Part shown: positions 1-11,670 of the stretch, piece by piece
Layout of the letters: every line of letters begins with the position of its first letter
Position numbering within the stretch: the first letter of the stretch is position 1
DNA from: Pseudeuparius sepicola
Lineage: Eukaryota > Arthropoda > Insecta > Coleoptera > Anthribidae
Assembly (NCBI GenBank): GCA_963920635.1
Contig: OY987305.1
Span: 3,263,153 to 3,327,152 of the forward strand
Reading direction: 5' to 3'
DNA: 64,000 nucleotides
Program-made: the position numbers and the translations under genes
The notes under the pieces: generated by a model
Databases searched by the model: none
Told to the model about the DNA's origin: nothing
The model's input: only the letters and a program-made list of their open reading frames with translations

Positions 1-488
1 TACGCAAATCCTAAGTTTACTCGCTAATTTTAAATGGTACACCGTACACCCTATATTTTATTGCAGGTTTAGAAGGCCCTTAAAAGGGCCGATTACATGA
101 TTAGGGTGTCAAAATGTGACTTTTAAAGCTGTAAAAAATAAAAAGACATATTCTTAATTTTTGTTGTATTGGAAATAGTTCCTACCTCTGTAACGCCATA
201 AATAAATAACATAAGCCGATGTCATAATTTATTATGCGGTAACTTTATTTCTCCATGTGCAGTAGGTTTTTTATTATCGATGGCGTTACAGGTAGTCTCA
301 ACTATTTCCACTACACCAAAAATTAACAAGATGTCCTTTTATTTTTTACAGCTTAAAAAGTGACATTTTGGACCATAATCATGTAATCGGCCCTTTTGAA
401 GCCCTTTCTTAGAATAAAATGGAAATAACTCCCTAACCTTTAAAGTTAGACTTATAATACCCTAGATATTTTCTAAAATTTATTTGTG
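1..488. repeat. Part of a TA-type foldback repeat, left of PLE P1
   Basis: The first 100 bp match 57,505-57,720 (CGCAAATCCTAAGTTT, AAAAGGGCCGATTA). About 80-200 is an inverted copy of 285-410, so this stretch can fold on itself. No gene is seen. Confidence 0.6.
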
Positions 489-515
489 GCGCAAACAGAT
501 CCATTTAATTTTTAA

Positions 516-1735
516 TTGGGTTTTTTCGCCACCAAAAAAAGTGATCAGACTTTAGTAGAAAGAACAAATTTGAATATAGATGCAATATTAGAACTAACAA
601 CACTATGTGTTAAAACCACATATTTTCAACTAGGAAATGAATTTTACAAGCAGGAATTTGGAATGGCTATGGGGCTATGGGGTCTCCTTTATCACCATTC
701 ATAAGCAATTTATTCATGGAAGATTTTGAACAAAATGAATTGACTAAATATGTTCACCAACCTAATGTTTGGTGGAGATATGTAGATGCGGGGCCACGGA
801 GGGCCCCGGTAGATGACATATTTGTTATATGGGAACATGGAGTAGATGATTTAAATTCATTATTAAATTTTATAAACTCACAAGAACCTTCTATTAAGTT
901 TACCTTAGAAATTGAAAATAATAATCAATTACCTTTCTTAGATGTTTCTATACTGAAATCAGATAGTATAGAAACTAGTGTCTATAGAAAACCAACACAT
1001 ACTGATAGATATCTCCATTTCAACTCCAATCATCATATTAGTGTTAAAAAAGGAGTAATTAAAAGTTTGTATGACAGGGCTAGAACGATTTGTTCTAATA
1101 ACACAAAATTTGAGGAGGAAATTAAACATATAAAGCATATTCTTGAGAAGAATAGTTATCCTATTGAATTTGTTGAGCAAGTTTTTCAGGATTGCCAGCA
1201 AAATAACAATGCTAATAGAATTAGAGAATTAAATCTGGTGGACCGACAAGTAAATTTAATAATTCCTTATATTCCTGGACTATCAGATAAGCTAAAACGC
1301 ATAGGCAATCGTTTTAATGTCAGAACAGTATTTAAAACCAAAAATACATTAAGATCGATGCTAGTTAAAACGAAACCATTTAATGAGGTACAAAGTTCAA
1401 AAAATTGCATTTATAAAATTCCTTGTGAATGTGGAAAGTTCTATGTTGGGGAGACTTGTAGGCCATTTAACGTTCATTTAAAAGAACATAAAAATTATAT
1501 CAGGCAAAATCAAATTTCGAAGTCAAAAATATGTGAACATTCTTTTAATAACAATCATAGGATATTGTGGGATAGGTCCAAACCAATTCTCAAAGAAGAA
1601 GTAGGAAATAGACGAAAAATGAAAGAATCTGCATTTATTCTAGGAAATACGGGCAACTGTGTTGCTGAATGTTCAGTGGAATTCAGTAACATATTATTGC
1701 CACTTATTCAAAGAGAAGTTAGTATAGATAATTAG
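516..1735 (+). pseudogene. PLE reverse transcriptase/GIY-YIG fragment, frameshifted
   Basis: Two overlapping frames join into one protein. Frame 1 (516-680) ends in GMAMG; frame 2 (from 677) continues with SPLSPFISNLFMEDFE. They are separated by a tandem duplication of GCTATGGG near 666-682. RT hallmarks follow: WWRY, then a split YVD/DD catalytic motif, then LPFLDVSI. The endonuclease contains [19 protein letters not shown]. The next conserved arginine of the helix (FNIRLKEH in copy P2) is His here. The N-terminal RT fingers are missing. In the family this enzyme copies RNA at the insertion site; this copy cannot be active. Confidence 0.85.
782..814 (+). repeat. 21-bp GC hairpin insertion with 6-bp target duplication
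   Basis: GTAGAT occurs at 782-787 and again at 809-814. Between them lie 21 bp (788-808) whose 7-bp arms CGGGGCC and GGCCCCG form a hairpin around ACGGAG. Copy P2 (minus strand, near 7660) has the uninterrupted motif. The insertion keeps frame and puts nine residues into YVDD. Confidence 0.8.
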
Positions 1736-1871
1736 ATAAAACACAGGGTACAATATCAGGCAGGTGGCTAGGCTATTGTTTCTGTTGTCATGACATTTTA
1801 ACCTGAAATTTATTAATCTGTCACTTCACTTTGATGTGGCATGATCTTTGAGAAAGGAGGAAGATAAAATA

Positions 1872-2180
1872 TAGGATGTTCCATTTTTGAGTAATACATT
1901 TCCAAATGTGGTCCCTTTTTTCGTTTAAAATTAAAATAACTCCCTAACCTTTAAAGATAGACCCTTAACACCCCGTATCAAAAAGAACATACTCTTTAAG
2001 GGCTTTATAAAAATGTAACAAAATGCGGGGTATTCCATTAAAAAACATAACTTTGGGTCGCCACTACTTATTGGATCACCCTGTATATTGGAAAATATCT
2101 TCAAAATGTTTTGTCTATACTTTTATAGTCTATAATTTTATAGACCACCCGGCCCTACGTAACTCACCCTGTATATTTTT
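1872..2180. repeat. Right part of the foldback repeat interrupted by PLE P1
   Basis: It matches 57,066-57,370 and 59,455-59,622 (TTGGGTCGCCACTACTTA, GGATCACCCTGTATATTGG, TACGTAACTCACCCTG). It ends in the CACCCTG|TA terminus typical of this family. Confidence 0.65.
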
Positions 2181-3184
2181 CTACGATAGCACACCGTGAG
2201 GAAGAAGACTTGTCGTTTCGCTTGAAACAGAAATTGGCGTCTTTCTCCTTCTCCTGCAAAATTCCGTAAAAAGCAAAAACGAGCTACCGTTGCATCTGCG
2301 CCGCCATTATCAGTTCGTCGAAACAGTTTACATCGAGCTGAAGATAGAGGACAGCAACTTATATGATCTATACAGCTACCACATTCCATACATAAATGCC
2401 TCTCGGATATGAAAGCGAAATTTTCTGGGTTTTACACAACATCGAAACGCGAACCTCCAACCTATGCGTACGTACGATTGCCATTCGATTATGTCACATG
2501 CGCGCCACAAAAATGTGGTCCATTTAATTCATTTAAACTGAGAAAAAACCTATATGACACTATTGTAATAGATATATGGCATTGCCTAAGCAAAAACGAC
2601 GTTCAAATTTCACACCAGTGACTATTATGAATTCTGGGGAATTTACTCCTTTGCAGGCAATATTTTTGTTTAGTATTTTGCAATCCTTTGAAATCAGGCA
2701 ATAATTGATTTTCAGAAACGTTGCTAAAAGGCAGTAATTCAACTTTTCAGCTAATATACATAAGGGTGAATACTAGTCAGTTTCGAAAAATAAAAATTTT
2801 ATGATAATACCTACCACATTTTTAAAAATAACTAAATAATAATATAAAATAATATAATATAAAAAACAGACTAAAAAGTATAAAATTATTTTTAAGGAGC
2901 GTAGAGAAGCAGCTGTCGTTGAGAAAATACAATTGTTAGTGACTTAAGTCACTATCAATTATCTATTGCATGCGCCCTACGTTTTTTGAAACTTTATGGG
3001 GCAAGGGAAATTATTTTATACTTTTTAGTCCGTTTTTTATATTATTATATTATACTTAAGGTCCTTTTTAAAAAGTGGTATATTAAAATTTTTTCTATTT
3101 AAATTTTATTATTTTCTGCTTTTTAGTCTTGTGTTTGAATTTAGGTCAGTAAAATTAGTTAAAGTGCATATGAAAAAACTGATA
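2181..3184. other. Intergenic stretch, no gene seen; one inverted repeat
   Basis: 2,180-2,530 is less AT-rich and shows no element match here. About 2,840-2,890 and 3,010-3,055 are inverted copies (AATATAAAAAACAGACTAAA type) around the short palindrome GTGACTTAAGTCAC (2,939-2,952). Confidence 0.5.
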
Positions 3185-3186
3185 TA

Positions 3187-4137
3187 CAGTGTGTCCCCGG
3201 ATGGACTTAACTATACTTGTAAAATAAATTATTTTCAATTTTTTTACAAAATGTCATTCTTGACAAAAAAGTCTGCTTCTCCTCAAAATAAGATTGGCAT
3301 GGAAAAAGTTAAATTATATATACATAGCAGACTTTTTTGTCAAGAATGACATATTGTAAAAAAATTGAAAATAACCAGTAAATTGAAGAAACGTTAATTA
3401 GCATAAGAGTAAACTACCTCTATTTGTGAGATAGTGAGAAAAGTTATAAATAAAATTCGTTCATCGTGGTAAGTTACTTAGGTGTACAAAATTTCAAAGC
3501 GTTAGACCTACTTTGATGTTTTTGATTTTATTATCTTTTTTTTTGAAATAAACGGATTTCTGTAAATAGTACGACAAAACTGTATTAAAAAAACTTCCTC
3601 AGAATGGAAAACAGCGCATGATGACAAAATTTAACGATTCTAGGCCTACTTTGTATTTTGGAAAATATTGGAGAAAACTTAAAGCAGGACCGGGATTGTT
3701 AAAAAAATTTTCATCTTACAGAGTTACCTACTCTGAGTAACTTTTAGTCATACAGTTTTGTCACAGCTTACTCTAACAAGGGTGAGCTGTGGTTTTGTCT
3801 TACTACCTACAGAAAATCATTTAATCGAAGAAAAGCAAAAAATAATAAAAAATTAAAGTAGGCCTAACGCTTTCAAATTTCGTACACCTAAGTACCTACC
3901 TAACTTATCACACTAAACAAATTTTCCTTATAATTTTTTTCAATATCTCTACAAATAGAAGCAGTTTACTCTAATGCGAATTAAAGTTTCTTCGATTTTC
4001 TGGTCACCCAGTATAAGTAATCTTAACCTTTTCCATGCCAATCTTATTTTAATAATCTTTTTTTCGAAAAATTAAAAATAAAAATCTTTACTAGTACTTA
4101 TAGTTAAGTCCATCCGTGGACATACTGTATTTATTGA
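3187..4137. mobile_element. 951-bp TIR element, TA target (non-autonomous, mariner-like)
   Basis: The left end CAGTGTGTCCCCGGATGGAC and the right end (complement CAGTATGTCCACGGATGGAC) are inverted and each is flanked by TA. Internal inverted repeats occur at 3,240-3,275 and 3,330-3,375. There is no transposase. TA duplications and these ends fit a Tc1/mariner MITE. Confidence 0.75.
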
Positions 4138-5789
4138 TGACATATTTAGCAATTCAAGGGATCCAATTTTGAAGTGGCGCAAAATTGTTTAAACAATGGT
4201 TTCATGTAAAAAACACTGTCATTTTCTCAAACTCAATGACATTATAAAGTACAAATATTGCACTAACGATTTCAACTCTTAATATTTATAAATAATCAAA
4301 TTTGGAATTAAAATGTACGAGGTATGAGTATATAAAATGAACGTACTATATACAATAGATGTTTCGGCTTCTGTTTGAGGTAGAGGAATGTACTTTTTTA
4401 ATTCGTGTAAAAGTACCAGCTATTAGAATATCGAAGTAGCAGAGCGATATCTTTATTTGCTACAAAGATAATAAGAAAAACATAATTAACCTAAAAATGA
4501 CCCACTTTTCAGGCGCCATTTTAAAGGTGAAAATAATGGAACTTTGGTCTGCTCTAAACAGATTTATAAAATATAAGTCTCGACAAGAAAAATGAGCTCA
4601 AGATGAGCCTTCTAGGATGAAAGCAATTGGGCCAATTGTTAATAAACATTATTCCCTTTTTTAATAAATAAATTAACATCGATTGCAAAATTTGATACTT
4701 TCCAGAGGTTGCTGAATTTTCAGCAATGTAGAAGTAGTATCCTACAAGCAATTAACTAATTAGAATTGCTCGTCTAATTCGAAAAGCAATAATAGGTGAT
4801 GTACTGTTTTCAATCCTCAATCTACTAAGTGCAGAAACCGAGTCATTTTCTCAGAGGTCAGAGATAATGTTAGCTATTATGTGAGATGAGAGCAAAGAAC
4901 TTGGATAATAACACCAATTTTACAATGTAGCTTCCTGTCCGTGCTAACAAAAAAGACGAGGGTTTTCTGTCTAACGTTGCGAGATGCCTGAAGATTTTTC
5001 ATTAAATACCCCCCGTGTATATTTGAATAGGTATGCAGAAAATGCACATAGCCATATTCCGAACCGTCAATTGAATCACGAAGAATGAAATTCCTTCGTC
5101 ATACGATAATTTAATTTGTATTTTTATGCATAGCTTTCAGCCATTTTCGTCCATTATGTCATTTGCCATGAACGTTTTGCTCTTTTGATACTGACACTGA
5201 CAGACAAATTGTTGAATAATAGATGAAAAATGAAAAGTGGGGCGTTACGTCACAAAGTAATACTTGCCCAAGTTATCCATGTAATTAATGAGATAAATCT
5301 AGTATATTATGATATTAATTTGCATATGAAAAGAACGCCCGTGGCATCTTCTGAGGTAAGGTTTATTAATTGAGACCATTATCGAGTATAATAACACTGA
5401 AAGTCGTGAAAGATAAGTTCGGCGAGGTTGCTCAAGAATTGTTACGTAACCGCCGAAAATACCGGTAGCCATTTTTTCACTGCGGATGATATTTTGTAAT
5501 GGGGAATCTCGGGGTTATCGTATGCATTCTTACACCAAACAATAACCCCAATAAAAGGTGCGTTATTGTATTATTGGGTGTGTACCTACATTTTATTGTT
5601 TTCACTTGGTACATTTCTTTGGCCTTCACATTTCAGTATAACACTACGCCTATCGCCATTGACAAAAGACAAGCCTATCACGTATTAATATGAAATAAAA
5701 AATGCTGCGAATGGATCACTATTCCGACGCCACTCTTTTAAAATACCTACCTTTAATTCCATAGTGATTGTCTAAAATATTACGGAGTT
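4138..5789. other. Intergenic stretch, no gene seen
   Basis: AT-rich sequence without a long frame, recognisable domain or clear terminal repeat. The short frames here lack any family signature. Confidence 0.5.
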
Positions 5790-7675
5790 GCCGTGTTGAG
5801 AAAAACCAATAATCTGTCATTTCACTTTGACGTGACATGATCTTTGAGAAAGGAGGAAGATATATTCTCCGAAAGCTCAGGAAACAAATTTGTTGAAGAT
5901 ATTTTTTGAGTTACAAGTTCAAAGTTTAGTTCATTTACTGTTAAGAATTTATTAATTTTCCAGGCAACTTGAAAAAGTTGTCTTTTAACCAGTTTGGTGG
6001 CGAAAAACCCAATTAAAATTCAATGGACCAATAATCGTTTGTTAAATTACGGGTGTATTTCTTTTTTATTAATAGAAAATATGTTATTTCGATAATTTTT
6101 ATGTTCTTTTAAACGAATGTTAAAGTTCCTACAAGTCTCCCCAACATAGAACTTTCCACATTCGCAAGGAATTTTATAAATGCAATTTTTTGAACTTTGT
6201 ACCTCATTAAATGGTTTCGTTTTAACTAGCATCGATCTTAATGTATTTTTGGTTTTAAATACTGTTCTGATATTAAAAAGATTGCCTATGCTTTTTAGCT
6301 TATCTGATAGTACAGGAATATAAGGAATAATTAAATTTACTGGTCGGCCCACCAGATTTATTTATCTAATTCTATTAGCATTGTTATTTTGTTGGCAATC
6401 CTGAAAAACTTGCTCAACAAATTCAATAGGATAACTATTCTTCTTAAGAACATGTTTTATACAGTGTGGATAGAAATTGTGGAATATTGTTTATATTTCT
6501 TAAAATATTCCTCATATGAAAAACTTGTTTTAATAAAAGTGTTAGGGGAAATTATTTCCCGTTTAGTGATATCAAGCAATCTTTCGTAGCACAAAAAATG
6601 TGGTTGCCATGGTAACCGACTTGATTTTTTTAAATAGCACCATATACGTTTTTTGGTGAAAATTGATACATTGGAACTTTCTGAATACGATACAATACAA
6701 TTTTAATAGGATCGCATAAGAAAAAAATACAAAAAATTAAGTTTTCTATTATGCTATTGACAATGTTTATCAAAATAATTATTAACATCAAGTTAGCCAT
6801 GCCAAAATCAGAACAATGGGAAACTGTCACTAGCTGTCAGTTGCTTGTAATTGTGTGCATTGTTACAGTAAACGTACTTTTTTACTCAATTTTCTGTGTA
6901 CTTAAGTACTTAGTGAGTTATAATGGCGCTTGAATTAAGTGAAACGGAAAGAATACAGGTTAACATACTAAGTACGTAAGTACACAGAAAATTGAGTAAA
7001 AAAGTACGTTTAGTGTAACAATTTCCACAGTTACACAGCTAGTGACAGTTTCGCATTGTTCTGATTTTGGAATGGCTAACTTGATGTTAACAATTATTTT
7101 GATAAACATTGTCAATAGCATAGTAGAAAACTTATTTTTTTTGTATTTTTTTCTTATGCGACCCCCATTAAAATTGTATTGTATCGTATTAAGAAAGTAC
7201 CAATGTATCAATTTTCACTAAAAAAAGTATATGGTGCCATTTAAAAAAATTAAATCGGTTACCACATTTTTTGTGCTACGAAAGATTGCTTAATATCACT
7301 AAAGGGGAAATAATTTCCCCTAACACTTTTATTAAAACATGTTTTTGATATGAGGAATATTTTAACAAATATAAGCAATATTCCACAATTTCTATCCACA
7401 CTGTATGTTTAATTTCCTCCTCAACTTTTGTGTTATTTGAAGAAATTGTTTTAGTACTGCCATACAAACTTTCTATACACACTATCTGATTTTAGTATAG
7501 AAACATCTAATCTAGTTTTTTGATTATTATTTTCTATTTCTATGGTATTCTTGTGAGTCTATAAAATTTAATAATGAATTTAATTCGTGTCTATCCATAT
7601 TTAATTCATCTACATAGTCCATGCTTCCATATAATAAATATGTCATCCGCATATCTCCACCAAACATTAGGTTTT
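5790..7675 (-). mobile_element. PLE copy P2, 5'-truncated, with nested foldback element
   Basis: Reading on the minus strand: it begins at about 7675 with PNVWWRYADDIFIIW (intact YADD), is interrupted at 7403-6462 by a TA-flanked element, resumes through the linker, and ends with GIY-YIG (6352-6047, [19 protein letters not shown]). The 3' UTR runs to 5,790 and includes the terminal segment at 5,995-6,025. A 3' deletion removes the C terminus after RLKEHK. The first half of RT is absent. Confidence 0.8.
6462..7403. mobile_element. 942-bp foldback TIR element nested in PLE P2
   Basis: The ends CAGTGTGGATAGAAATTGTG and its inverse are flanked by TA and split a PLE reading frame. The two halves are inverted copies over nearly their whole length (arms about 450 bp), meeting near 6,930. 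A related left-truncated copy lies at 56,220-56,906. No coding capacity. Confidence 0.8.
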
Positions 7676-8349
7676 TATAATATACATGTCACAAAAATGA
7701 TCTGTAGTTTGTGGAATGACTGCCACCGACCTTCATCTTTGAGTTTATTGTCCCATCAACTTAAAAAAACGGCTTATTATCATTTACATTGTGATCTAAT
7801 ATCGATATAACATTTTCGATACGGGCATTGTCTTCGGTAAAAAAGCTTTCAGAAGTTAATCGATGTTTTAATCGAAAAAATCTCCCAAAGCGCGCCTTGT
7901 AAATTTTTATATGCAAAATCAAAATCGCACTGTATCCAGTGGCTTCTAAAAAGGTTAAGTACTCATACAAAATTATAAAAATCGATATTCCCATATGGCA
8001 AAGGTATATAACCCATCTGTAAGGCATCATAAAACGGCGTACGCTTTAGCAATTTGTAGTTAAGAGTTTACGCAACCGATGATGGCTAATACGGCTCTAA
8101 TCAAAACTGTTACAGCCTCCAATTTGTTGGGAAAGCTTCCGCGGTGAAGCTCTAAAATTGTTCCAGTTTTACGATTTAACAGCTCATGAACCACGGCGTT
8201 TTTTCCAGAAAAACTCCGCACTCTAAAATATATTGAACAGGGCAATCATTTACTTATTTGTGGTGGTAAATATTGTGCGGTAGTTAATCTGATGTTTCTG
8301 AGGAATTCGAATTAATCAGAGGCAACAATTTTCTGTATCGTCAAATATT
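7676..8349. other. Unassigned segment between head-facing PLE copies P2 and P3
   Basis: P2 (minus) ends and P3 (plus) begins on its two sides. Minus-strand frames at 8030-7761 (89 codons) and 8245-8060 (61 codons) look like decayed coding sequence (FFRLKHRLTSESFFTEDNA; NRKTGTILELHRG), but I recognise no family. Confidence 0.4.
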
Positions 8350-9180
8350 TATGTAATTGAAAATAATAGTTATCCTATTGAATTTTTTAGGATTGCTAAC
8401 AAAATAACAATGCTAATATGATTAGAGAAATAAATCTGATGGCCAGTAAATTTAATTATTATATTCCTGGACTATCAGATAAGCTAAAACGCATAGGCAA
8501 TATATTTAATATCAGAGCAGTATTTAAAGCCAAAAATACATTAAGATCGATGCTAGTTAAAACGAAACCATTTAAAGAGGTACAAAGTTCAAAAAATTGA
8601 ATTTTTAAAATTCCTTGTGAATGTAGAAAGTTCTATGTTCTCTAGACTTTGGTGCTATGTTGGGGAGACTTGTAAGCCATTTAACATTCGTTTAAAAGAA
8701 CATAAAAATTATATCAGGCAAAATCAAATTTCCAAGTAAGAAAAATCTTTTAATAATAACAATCATTTCAGGATTTTGTTGGAAAAGTCCAAACCAATTC
8801 TCAAAAAAGAAGTAAGAAATAGACGAAAAATTGAAGAATCAGAATTTATTATAGGCGGACAACTATGTTGCTGAATGTTCAGCGGAATTCAGTAAAATAT
8901 TATTGCCAGTTATTCAAAGAGAAGTTAGTATAAATAATTAGGTAGAACACAGGGTACAATATAAGACAGGTGGCTAGGCTATTGTTTCTGTTGTCATGAC
9001 ATTTTAACTTGACATTTATTAATCTGTCATTTCACTTTGACGTGATATGATCTTTGAGAAAGGAGGAAGATTCTATTCTCCGAAGGCTCAGAAAACAAAT
9101 TTGTTGAAGTTTTTTTTTTAGTTAAACGTTTAAAGTTTCGTTCATTTTGAATTTTCCAGGCAACTTCAAAAAGTTGGTAT
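8350..9180 (+). mobile_element. PLE copy P3, heavily truncated
   Basis: It starts in the RT-endonuclease linker (NSYPIEF region), runs through a decayed GIY-YIG region broken by stop codons and a 22-bp micro-insertion at 8,633-8,661, and ends with the same 3' UTR as P1 (GATCTTTGAGAAAGGAGGAA). Not functional. Confidence 0.8.
8633..8661 (+). repeat. Micro-insertion with 7-bp target duplication (CTATGTT)
   Basis: CTATGTT at 8633-8639 and 8655-8661 flank the 15-bp insert CTCTAGACTTTGGTG (8640-8654). In P1 (1441-1447) the same site has a single CTATGTT followed by GGGGAG. The first 12 bases equal the right arm of the palindrome at 10,886. Confidence 0.85.
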
Positions 9181-10189
9181 GTTTTTTAATATTAATAGAA
9201 TTTTAAATATCTTATAACTAAATACTACTTTAGCAACGTGATAGAGAGTCGATTTGCATAGAAAAAGTAAGTACAAAGATTACCTGATAAAATTATAATA
9301 AACGATATGTTACATTTACATCTACCGTGTAACTTGTCAGGCTTGCTATCATCAACAGTTCAGCTAAATCTTAGAAACTGTTTGGATTACAGAAAATCAA
9401 ACAGGAAGTTCGCTAAGACCTAAGAAGAGCCAATAAAACTGACAGCTTATTTACACTGTCATTAACTCAGTTTAATAAGCCTACATATTTCTATCGCCTT
9501 TAATTAAGTGTTCTTTTTTTATAATAAACAGATACGTGGCGAGTTTTCAGGACTCTTTTCAATTTATGATGTGATAACAGTATAGCGGGACTATTAATAA
9601 TTTCAGAAATGGCATCTGTTATCGTAGCCGGTTGGCGACATGTTTCTTAAACGTATTGTAACCGTTACATATTTTATATGAGGGTTTTGTATTATTGTCA
9701 TCATTAAGGGTTCCAACTTTCTACTTGTCTCGTCATTGCAAATAACATTTTCAGACACGAAAGTGTCTGGTTATTTCTAAGAAAACTTTCGGCATTTGCG
9801 TGACAAGCTGATAGCTTCGGGCTGGCTGAAGACAGGAAGGCAAATTAAGTAATTTCGCAACTATGTTTGCTACAAATCAATACAATTTCCTAGACAACAA
9901 CTGCGTCTTGACTGCATTCTTGTATAATACAGAAACTAAAAGACAGGTGGAAGTTTTACTCTTGTTTCAACCTTGGTACTTATTTAAAGTGACTTCGTAT
10001 GGTGATTTAGAGCACCGAGTGACTTTTTTAGATTCGTTTCAACGCACGATTCTACATCTAATGTCATCATATTTCAAGATAACTAAATTAACTTATATGT
10101 GACTTAAACCAGTTGGATTTTAATTATTTATGCCTAAGTGGCTATGCAGGAACGTACATTTTTTAGAGTCTCTATTACTGTAGCATTAT
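9181..10189. other. Intergenic stretch, no supported gene
   Basis: A 79-codon frame at 9863-10102 (+) starts with MFATNQYNFLDNN. It has balanced composition, but no splice partner, family signature or homologue is visible, so it is not called as a gene. Confidence 0.4.
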
Positions 10190-11670
10190 AGAATGTGTCC
10201 CGGATAAGAATAAACAGCATGGGTATCTTGCAAACGGCGAGAGATAGAACAACGGTTAAATGGGGAAAAAGTTGTGCAATTTTATGGTCAATAAAATGGT
10301 AACAACAGATATCTAATATCGATTTTATTTTTTTCTGAAGTTGTTATCACAGATAGAAAAAAAAACACTTTCTTATGTCACTTTTTAACGGGCTTTAAGA
10401 TGGCGTTTTTAGATTTGTTCTACAACATTTCGTTTTTGAGAAGCCATTTTCAACTTTATTTTTTTTAAATACGGACCTGGACTTTTTTTGCAGATTTTGG
10501 AAGCACTTTTCATTGCAAATACCATGATGTATGACACGAAATATTTTTAAAATATTTTGAGACAATTATACTGAAAATTCCTTTTTTCCATTCATTTTTT
10601 TTATTGCGGCCCTGTATTTAATAATAAGAAGCCTAAATATTAATCATTATTGTCAACAATTTAACTTGCAGTTTATTTTTACTTTGAAAACTTAATATTT
10701 TCAAAGTGTTTTCCTCTGTTGTTTACAGCAAACAGTGTCGCATTGTGTTTTGGCGTATATTCTACGCTTTTTCTAATTGTGAGAAGAAAGCTTTAAGCCA
10801 ATGAAAAAAATAACTTTTGACATTTATTAATTGCAACAATACATTCGTTCGGCCTCTGCACTATTTCTGCGACACAAGATATAACCAAAGTCTAGAGAAT
10901 TTCTCTAGACTTTGATATAACATGCTAACATGTTAAATTTGTCGTCATTTGAAAAAGTACCCTCCATTTCTAATAATACAAATTATTAACTAAATGATAC
11001 AGTGGGAGTTATGAAAAATGACCAGGGGTTGGTTTCGTTGTTTCAAAGCCTTCTAGCTGGAGGATTTTTATTTATTTTTTATTATCGTATGTGACTGTTA
11101 CTATAGTAGTCTTTGCCGTCCTTTTTTTGGTTCCCCGATTGAAAGATAATTTAAGTTAAATTGTTGACAATACTGATTAATATTTAGACTTCTTTTAATT
11201 AAATACAAGGCCGCATTAGAAAAAAATGAATGGAAAAAGGGAATTTTCAGTATAATTTGTATCAAAAAATTTTAAAAATACATCACGGTATTTGCAATGA
11301 AAAGTATGCTTTCAAAGTCTGCAAAAAAAATCCAGGTCCATATTTAAACAATAAAGTTGAAGATGGTTTCTCAAACACGAGATGTTGTAGAACAAATCTA
11401 AACGCCATCTTAAAGCCCGTTAAAAAGTGCCATAACAACGTGTTTTTCTTTTTTCCTAGCTGTGACAACAACTTCAGAAAAAATAAAATCAAAAACGCAA
11501 AATTTCACTTTTTAAAATAAATAAAAAACGAAAAAAGATATTAGAAATCTGTTTGTACCATTTTATTGACCTCAAAATTGCGCAACTTTTTCCCCATTTA
11601 ACTGTTGTTGATCTAGCTCTCACCGTTTGCAAGATCCCCATGCTGTTCATTCTTATCCGGGACACATTGT
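10190..11670. mobile_element. Foldback element with long inverted arms, copy 1
   Basis: The ends ATGTGTCCCGGATAAGAAT and ATTCTTATCCGGGACACAT are inverted, and the arms of about 430 bp continue inward (CAAGATCCCCATGCTGTTC on the right; complement on the left). A second copy lies at 14,425-15,890. The centre is shared except for the 29-bp palindrome at 10,886-10,914. No transposase. Confidence 0.75.
10879..10921. repeat. 29-bp perfect palindrome inserted with 7-bp duplication (ATATAAC)
   Basis: ATATAAC at 10879-10885 and 10915-10921 flank 29 bp (10886-10914) made of CAAAGTCTAGAGAA, one T, and the exact inverse of the first arm. The paralogous element has the empty site at 15,125-15,131, with a single ATATAAC followed by ATGCTAAC. 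Confidence 0.9.

Larger units (their letters stand above)
489..1871 (+). mobile_element. Penelope-like element copy P1 (5'-truncated RT plus GIY-YIG)
   Basis: The copy starts with the PLE end (CAAACAGATCCATTTAAT, then a segment ending CGCCACC), enters coding sequence near 516, and ends in a shared 3' UTR at about 1870. It holds the C-terminal half of a reverse transcriptase and a GIY-YIG endonuclease. It carries two lesions, an 8-bp tandem duplication and a 21-bp insertion with a 6-bp target repeat in the RT active site. It sits inside an older TA-flanked repeat whose pieces flank it (1-488 and 1872-2180). Confidence 0.85.

Noticed and set aside
6389..6589. Plus-strand frame starting MLAILKNLLNKFN
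   Set aside because: Antisense shadow of PLE linker sequence running into the nested foldback; the same words occur antisense in P1.
9863..10102. 79-codon frame MFATNQYNFL...
   Set aside because: No homologue recognised and no transcript features visible; kept only as a note.
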